Under the pieces are notes generated by a model, which saw only the letters and a program-made list of their open reading frames with translations, was not told where the DNA came from and searched no databases. Shown here piece after piece: positions 59,203 to 64,000 of a DNA stretch of 64,000 nt (its first letter is position 1; each line of letters starts with the position of its first letter). Origin of the DNA: Morchella semilibera (taxonomy: Eukaryota > Ascomycota > Pezizomycetes > Pezizales > Morchellaceae). The translations under genes were made by a program, and so were the position numbers. The stretch covers positions 372,001 through 436,000 of the forward strand of contig WBVU01000016.1 of assembly GCA_009192285.1 (NCBI GenBank). Reading direction: 5' to 3'.

Positions 59203-60937
59203 ATGCCCACCGCAATTGTCACCGGCGCAACAGGTCTGTCCCACCCCCCCCCCCTCTCCCTCTTCCACCACCACCAGAAATAAACCTCGATAACATCTCT
59301 CTTTCTCACACACACCTCACGCACATCACAGGCATCAGTGGGCTCGCGCTCCTCCGCACCCTCTCCGCGGACCCCACGACCTGGACTCAGATTCATGCTG
59401 TATCCCGGTCCGCCCCGTCAGTCAGCACACTTTTTCCGACGAGCGTGCAGCACGTGCAGCTAGATCTCCTTAGCGGTGTAGCAGCCATCGCGGAGGCTCT
59501 CAAGAGAAAGATTAATGAGCTGAGTAATGATGCAATTTATGTTTTCTTTGCAGCATATCTTGAGAAGGAGACAGAAGAGGAGCTGTCAGAGGTGAACGGA
59601 GCATTAGTGAGGAATTTCATGGAAGGATTGAGAGTGGCTGGGCTTGAGAAGAGGTTGAAGAGAGTGGTATTGACGACAGGGGCAAAGTATTATGGCGGTA
59701 GGTTTTTATATATATATATATACCTGTTGCGCTGTTTTGTTTATTTGGGGATAGTTATCGGGTTAGTTAGGGTTAGTGGTGAGTTTAAGACGTGGTGAAC
59801 TGAGCTAACGAAGGGTAATGATCGATAGTCCAGCATGGTGCCGTGAAGGTTCCATGCGAAGAGGGGGATCCGAAGATTATGGGCCCGACGATACCGAAAA
59901 ACTTCTATTACGTGCAGGAGGACATCTTGATCGAGATGTCGCGCAACAAGAGTTGGGACTGGTGTACTGCTATGCCTGGTGCGGTCATCGGATTCGCGCA
60001 TGGTAATACCTAACCCTTACCCTAAATTATAGGTTTGGATACTATATTAACCCACAAATATTAAATACGTAGGCAATTTCATGAATTTGGCATCTGCAAT
60101 TGCGATATATGCAAGTGTGTGCAAAGAGCTTGGGGAGTCACTATTCTTTCCCGGGAATCTCTTTGCGTACACAACATTTGATACGCATAGTTCCGCGAAG
60201 CTTATTGCCGGTATGGTATCTATTGAAATAATCCCTGATAACTGAGAGGGGACAGAGAGAGGGTACTAATATGTAAACAAGATTTTGAGATCTGGGCCGC
60301 ACTGAACGAGAGATGTCACAATGAGCGCTTCAATATCGTCAACGGGGACCAGGCAAGCTGGCAGTCAATGTGGCCAAAGCTAGCGCGCCACTTCGGCGTC
60401 CGCATTCCGCCGAACCAGTTCACGATATCCGCACCACTCCCGGGAAAGTACAAGACCCCACAAGACCCACCACTTGCTGCACATGCGGATAGGATGGGAC
60501 TCGTAGGTGTACTAGAAGAGAATGAAATAGACTGCAGGGTTGACTTAGTGCAATGGGCAGAGAAGGAAGATGTGAGGAAGGCGTGGGCGGGAATTGCAAA
60601 GAGGGAGGGTTTGAAGGATGATGCGCTGGAGAAGGCGACGTGGGTTTTTGCAAACTGGATGCTCGCGAAAAGGTTTCCCGCGGTGCTAAGGTAGTGATAT
60701 TCTTTTGCTTGTATTGGTAAATTGGTTTTGTTCTTATATTAACGTTTGGGTAGTATGACCAAGGCGAGGAAATTGGGGTGGACGGGATATGTGGACACTT
60801 GGGAAGTATGTCTACCGTAATTTAGTCCTTGTTAGCAGGCATAGACTGATCGTGTTTCTTTTTAGTGCCTTGAGGATACCTTCAATGAGCTGGAGCAGGA
60901 GAATGTCATCCCGAAGCCGCAGAGCTTGATTCATTAG
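59203..60937 (+). CDS. PRISE-like NAD(P)-dependent short-chain reductase
   Basis: Seven exons: 59203-59233, 59332-59697, 59829-60002, 60073-60210, 60282-60690, 60754-60805, 60866-60937 (413 aa). The fold is an extended short-chain dehydrogenase of the progesterone-5-beta-reductase/iridoid-synthase-like (PRISE) type, which reduces activated enones with NAD(P)H. The Rossmann motif is TAIVTGATGISGLALLRTL, split by intron 1. The family's altered catalytic area is present (VVLTTGAKYYG, IPKNFYYVQEDILIE, with the Tyr in NFYY). PGAVIGFAHGNFMNLASAI follows, then NIVNGDQASWQSMWPKLARH and a C-terminal helix set (MTKARKLGWTGYVDTWECLE). Physiological substrate is unknown. No other metabolic genes adjoin it, so there is no sign of a biosynthetic cluster. 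Confidence 0.93.
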
Positions 60938-62363
60938 CCAATGGGATTAAAGTACATAATCCGTTATACGCGATTATAGCCTATTATTCGTGGGTTAGCG
61001 CGACGAAGTGAAATATCTTATTTATTGAGAACGCGCAATTTCGGGTGATAATACGGGGAGAGATAGCCTGTAAATGTGAACAAACACCACGAGCGCAGGG
61101 GCCCGAGCTTTGGCCAATTGGGCTTATAGTTCCCCCCTGAGCCCGTATCCGGGTTAAATTCTGGTTCGAAGGTCGTGCCTTTTAGATACTACGTATGTAT
61201 ATAGCAGTGAGTCACGGTAGTGGGTACAAAGTCTAATAAGTGGGTACGGCCCTGTCAGACTAATATTTCTCACTTAGTAACCAGAATTTCGGGTTCCAGC
61301 CAAAGAGTTGTTTCTTAGCATTCGAGATTTCCCTATCATAGAAGAGTTGCGTCTCGTAGATAGGATACAATATATCCCCACTAGGCAACACATAGGCAAG
61401 TGATGGATGGTTCATAAAAGTCTTGCACCCAAAGATAAATATTATATTATAAGCTATGTATTTTATGTATGCATACGTGGTTAAAACCATATGGAGTGTA
61501 TCCATGCCGGCGGATTCTAGCAACAGATTAATTGAAAAGAAAGAAGCAATAGAGGCTAGTTCTTACGAGTGATATCCTGTGACCGGACTGGGACGAACTC
61601 GCATCCGCAAACCGACCAGCCAGGGTGACTTAGTCTTACCTATTACTCCTCACTCCACAGTGCTCCTCGACCGGGCTGGGCCCGTACACGGGCAAAAGTC
61701 TTGCGTTTTTCTGGCAAGCAGACCAGTCCAGCCCTGGGACGCTATGAAATGGAGAGTACTCACCTGATGGATGAAAACCGCCCAGATAAACCACTCTCCT
61801 AGCGCCTCCCTCTGTTGGGGATGGGGCGTAACAGAGTGGTTAAGTTACCAGCTATTGCTGTACCGCCATAGCTCGGAAAATTGGTCTGATTTACTATCAG
61901 CAGACATAATCTACCCCTTTAAGCAGATAATCCCCTGGCAGGGGATAGCCAATTTCGAGTTTTGCGGGATGTCAGTCTTTCAAGATTCACGAGGCCCAGT
62001 CAATATATAGAGCAGCACACAAGAATAACAATGTATGTGGAAACAAAAGAGGAGAGGCCCTGCATAACTATCTTGAGGGTGGTCTGCAAACTCCATGGCA
62101 CAGGAGATAAGAACTAAGGGCAAGGCTGGATCGATTAAATCCTGCCAGCAATTGGAGCAGATCCTCTGGAAACGGGACCGGGCCTTATTAACACACACAC
62201 ACACACATACACACAGGAAACCCGGTTTAACCCCCAGTCACCATCCTATTCAATAAACCTTTTTTAATAAACCTCAATATCGGGACGTGGTACTAAAGGA
62301 AGGGAAGGTAATGATTCTTTGCACCGCTTATAAGTCAAATTAATAATCATTATATTCTAGGAA
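60938..62363. other. Intergenic spacer, no gene seen
   Basis: 3' flank of the reductase, then A/T-rich DNA. An 87-codon open frame on the minus strand (61260-61523) is unsupported. Around 61815-61845 a tRNA-A-box-like string (CAGAGTGGTTAAG) has no partner B box. A 17-base string at 61566-61582 also occurs at 3682-3698. Confidence 0.5.
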
Positions 62364-62453
62364 GCTCGGCTGGTCTAGTGGTATGATTCTCGCTTAGGGT
62401 TACACCCTAAGTTAATATGCGAGAGGTCCCCGGTTCAAACCCGGGGTCGAGCC
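62364..62453 (+). tRNA. tRNA-Pro(AGG) with 18-nt intron, second copy
   Basis: Same structure as the gene at 9329-9418, in opposite orientation: acceptor GCTCGGC/GTCGAGC, anticodon AGG at 62396-62398, and an 18-base intron after position 37 that contains CCCTAAG. The exons appear identical to the first copy, while the intron differs by one base (TTACACCC against TAACACCC). Flanks are unrelated, so the copies are dispersed members of a tRNA family rather than a recent segmental duplication. Confidence 0.96.
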
Positions 62454-63248
62454 TTTAATCGTGATTCTTTTTGGTTGGATTGGTGATCCGCTCATCAGTA
62501 TTTTCGCCTGGTTTGTTTTTAAAGATTTCTAGTCACCCACTCGCATTCGCATGTAAGTATTACGCATACCGGGGGTAAGTCTACAACCGTAGACCCATGA
62601 CTGGTAAAATCACAGATTCTCACTCATGCGTCGGGGATCAAGCTGTTAATAATTGCCTACAAAGAAGCAGTAACGATATACGATATATAGAACTTGCCCC
62701 TTTTATTACAGACAATATATATTTTCCCAGGCCCGCAGTAATAATTCCAACAAGCTGGACTGCTAGGTATTTGGACCTAAACAACCACTTAAGACCACTC
62801 ACTACGACTTATCCTATAGTTTTACTAGAAGTGGCCTTTTATCCTAAATTATTTTCCGCAATCTCTCATTCCATTCGTAAGATACGTAGGTATACTGATA
62901 TCATGACATAGTGAAATAAAAAACCCAAAAAGGACCAACAAAAACCAAAACCATTATGATCAACTATAAAGTCACAAGAGAAATAGATCATGAAAGGTAG
63001 ACATTTAAACCCGTACACCATTCGCACATAAAGAAGAGCGGAATAGAAAAGGAAAGGGAGAAACCTGGTAAAGGCCAAGAAACCCCCAAAAGGAAAGAAA
63101 AGAAAATAAAAAGAAAAAGAAAACCCAATATCAATCACCAATTGGACAACTAACACTATCCACCTCCAAAAACTCTAATCATTACGCCCAGGCCTCAGCT
63201 GCCTGCATCGTGTGAAATACCTTTACAGGAGCGGCGGCCGTATCCATC
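62454..63248. other. Spacer and 3' flank of the antiporter gene
   Basis: A/T-rich DNA after the tRNA. The T-rich tail expected of a Pol III terminator is weak (short T-runs from 62453). From about 62915 to 63180 there is an A-rich stretch that is probably the 3' UTR of the minus-strand gene. No gene is seen. Confidence 0.5.
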
Positions 63249-64000
63249 TCAACTGTCTTTGTTGTATGCTACCTTCTGGACAGGAGAAGAGGTTGTTTCA
63301 AATGCAGATTCCAAGGCTTTTCCGCCAGCCTTCACTACCACCACTGATGCTTTAATCCCCGAAACAATAAACGCCTCCCCAACATCTCCCAAACATTTCC
63401 GGGTCTCTGCACCAGCGCCAGAGGGAACACCAAGGGTATCGAGGAGAGTAACTAGTTCCTCTCTGATTTGCGAGGTTCCGGACTCACGTTGACTTCGCCC
63501 GACAATGATGAGATCGCCAGCATTCCTTGGTGATTGGCCAGCCTCTTCTCGAGCTTTGACAATTGCATAATGTAGAGGCTGGCTCGTCTTAGAGGTTTCA
63601 AATACAACTCTTTGCGAGAGATCTTCAGGGAGAGAGTCTTTCATAACCTGGAAGAAATTTGTATCTGGATCCTGGGCCTCAGTGGCGGCACTGCTTCCTG
63701 GGGCGCCCCGAGACTGAGATAAGGAAGTGGTAACATCATGTGAAAGTCTAGCTGGGATGTTTGATGAAGATAGGCTTCTCGGAAGATCCCTTCGGCTGAG
63801 TTGCACTGGCGAAGGAAGCTCAAGGTTCAGACTTGTATCAGCGTCGGGCTTGTGGACAATGTGGACAATTGTGGCAGTGACATTCTTGTTGGATGCCAGC
63901 TGAAGAACAAATCTTAGAGCGATGTGGTCATCAATACCGCCAAAGAAAGGAAAGAAAATGTGATGTGATGGGTCGGAAACCGGAACAACAGGCGCCATAG
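63249..64000 (-). CDS. K+/H+ antiporter, Kha1-type, C-terminal part (cut by window edge)
   Basis: The reading frame is open from the right edge to a stop at 63249 (about 250 residues); the N-terminal transporter part lies beyond the window. The fragment resembles the cytoplasmic tail of fungal Kha1-type CPA2 exchangers, a universal-stress-protein-like fold: HHIFFPFFGGIDDHIALRFV, NKNVTATIVHIVHKPDAD, NAGDLIIVGRSQRES and IKASVVVVKAGGKALE. The transporter would exchange K+ for H+ in internal membranes. The in-frame ATG at 63998 is probably an internal Met, not the start. The identity is by tail similarity only; other CPA2 antiporters share this tail type. Confidence 0.78.
   Translation of the reverse strand, partial: MAPVVPVSDPSHHIFFPFFGGIDDHIALRFVLQLASNKNVTATIVHIVHKPDADTSLNLELPSPVQLSRRDLPRSLSSSNIPARLSHDVTTSLSQSRGAPGSSAATEAQDPDTNFFQVMKDSLPEDLSQRVVFETSKTSQPLHYAIVKAREEAGQSPRNAGDLIIVGRSQRESGTSQIREELVTLLDTLGVPSGAGAETRKCLGDVGEAFIVSGIKASVVVVKAGGKALESAFETTSSPVQKVAYNKDS

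Noticed and set aside
59765-59775. TTAGGGTTAG string inside a reductase intron
   Set aside because: Less than two telomere units, expected by chance.
61260-61523. 87-codon open frame on the minus strand
   Set aside because: A/T-rich, no recognisable domain and no neighbouring exons; transposase similarity could not be supported.

Overview
The window looks like nuclear chromosomal DNA of a filamentous ascomycete (Pezizomycotina). The evidence is dense short introns (about 50-130 nt) with GT..AG ends and CTAAC/CTGAC branch sites, the protein families present (GH72 glucanosyltransferase with X8 domain, fungal CBS-PB1 protein, SYT1-type Arf GEF, Spt7, Kha1-type antiporter, PRISE-type reductase) and an intron-bearing tRNA-Pro. 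Housekeeping genes with six to eight introns, 1-4 kb intergenic gaps and many homopolymers and microsatellites suggest an early-diverging lineage such as Pezizomycetes; that is a guess. I see no retroelement or viral fossil, CRISPR array, rRNA gene or secondary-metabolite cluster. One short DNA-transposon-like element (MITE) is visible.

Layout. 1.4-3.3 kb: cell-wall beta-1,3-glucanosyltransferase (+). 5.8-7.9 kb: SprT-like/HMG-box nuclear protease of the GCNA/ACRC type (+). 9.3 kb: tRNA-Pro(AGG) (-). 9.9-17.2 kb: DNA polymerase epsilon catalytic subunit (-), head-to-head with the Cox20 assembly factor at 18.7-19.4 kb (+). 20.1-21.4 kb: mostly disordered fungal protein (-). 23.3-27.2 kb: karyopherin Pse1/Kap121 (-). 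28.2-30.5 kb: four-CBS plus PB1 protein with a C-terminal membrane segment (-). 32.2-33.3 kb: UNC-50/Gmh1 Golgi protein (-) with a 4-nt micro-exon. 36.0-40.4 kb: Sec7-PH Arf exchange factor (+). 42.6-46.1 kb: SAGA subunit Spt7 (-). 46.1-48.1 kb: repeat-rich spacer. 48.1-50.3 kb: glycogen-binding-type (CBM48) domain fused to a degenerate APH-type kinase fold (+). 50.8-51.5 kb: VanZ-like membrane protein (+). 53.6-55.2 kb: protein tyrosine phosphatase (-). 59.2-60.9 kb: PRISE-like NAD(P)-dependent reductase (+). 62.4 kb: second tRNA-Pro(AGG) (+). From 63.2 kb to the edge: C-terminus of a Kha1-type K+/H+ antiporter (-).

The genes are ordinary scattered eukaryotic loci rather than an operon or pathway. 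Two functional echoes are notable: UNC-50/Gmh1 and the SYT1-type Arf GEF, both linked to Arf/Golgi traffic, are adjacent and divergent; Pol2 and the GCNA-like protease both act in replication and genome maintenance. Exon models were assembled by hand from splice sites and reading frame. Every complete model sums to a multiple of three, and full-length models match the usual family lengths.

Most unusual observations: (1) the CBM48-APH fusion with Asn at the expected catalytic Asp; (2) the 4-nt micro-exon that restores the conserved KQTK motif of UNC-50; (3) about 34 copies of the palindrome TACATGTA, all outside coding exons, with eleven in under 1 kb beside two long inverted repeats; (4) a VanZ-family gene whose first coding exon is only ATGAG.
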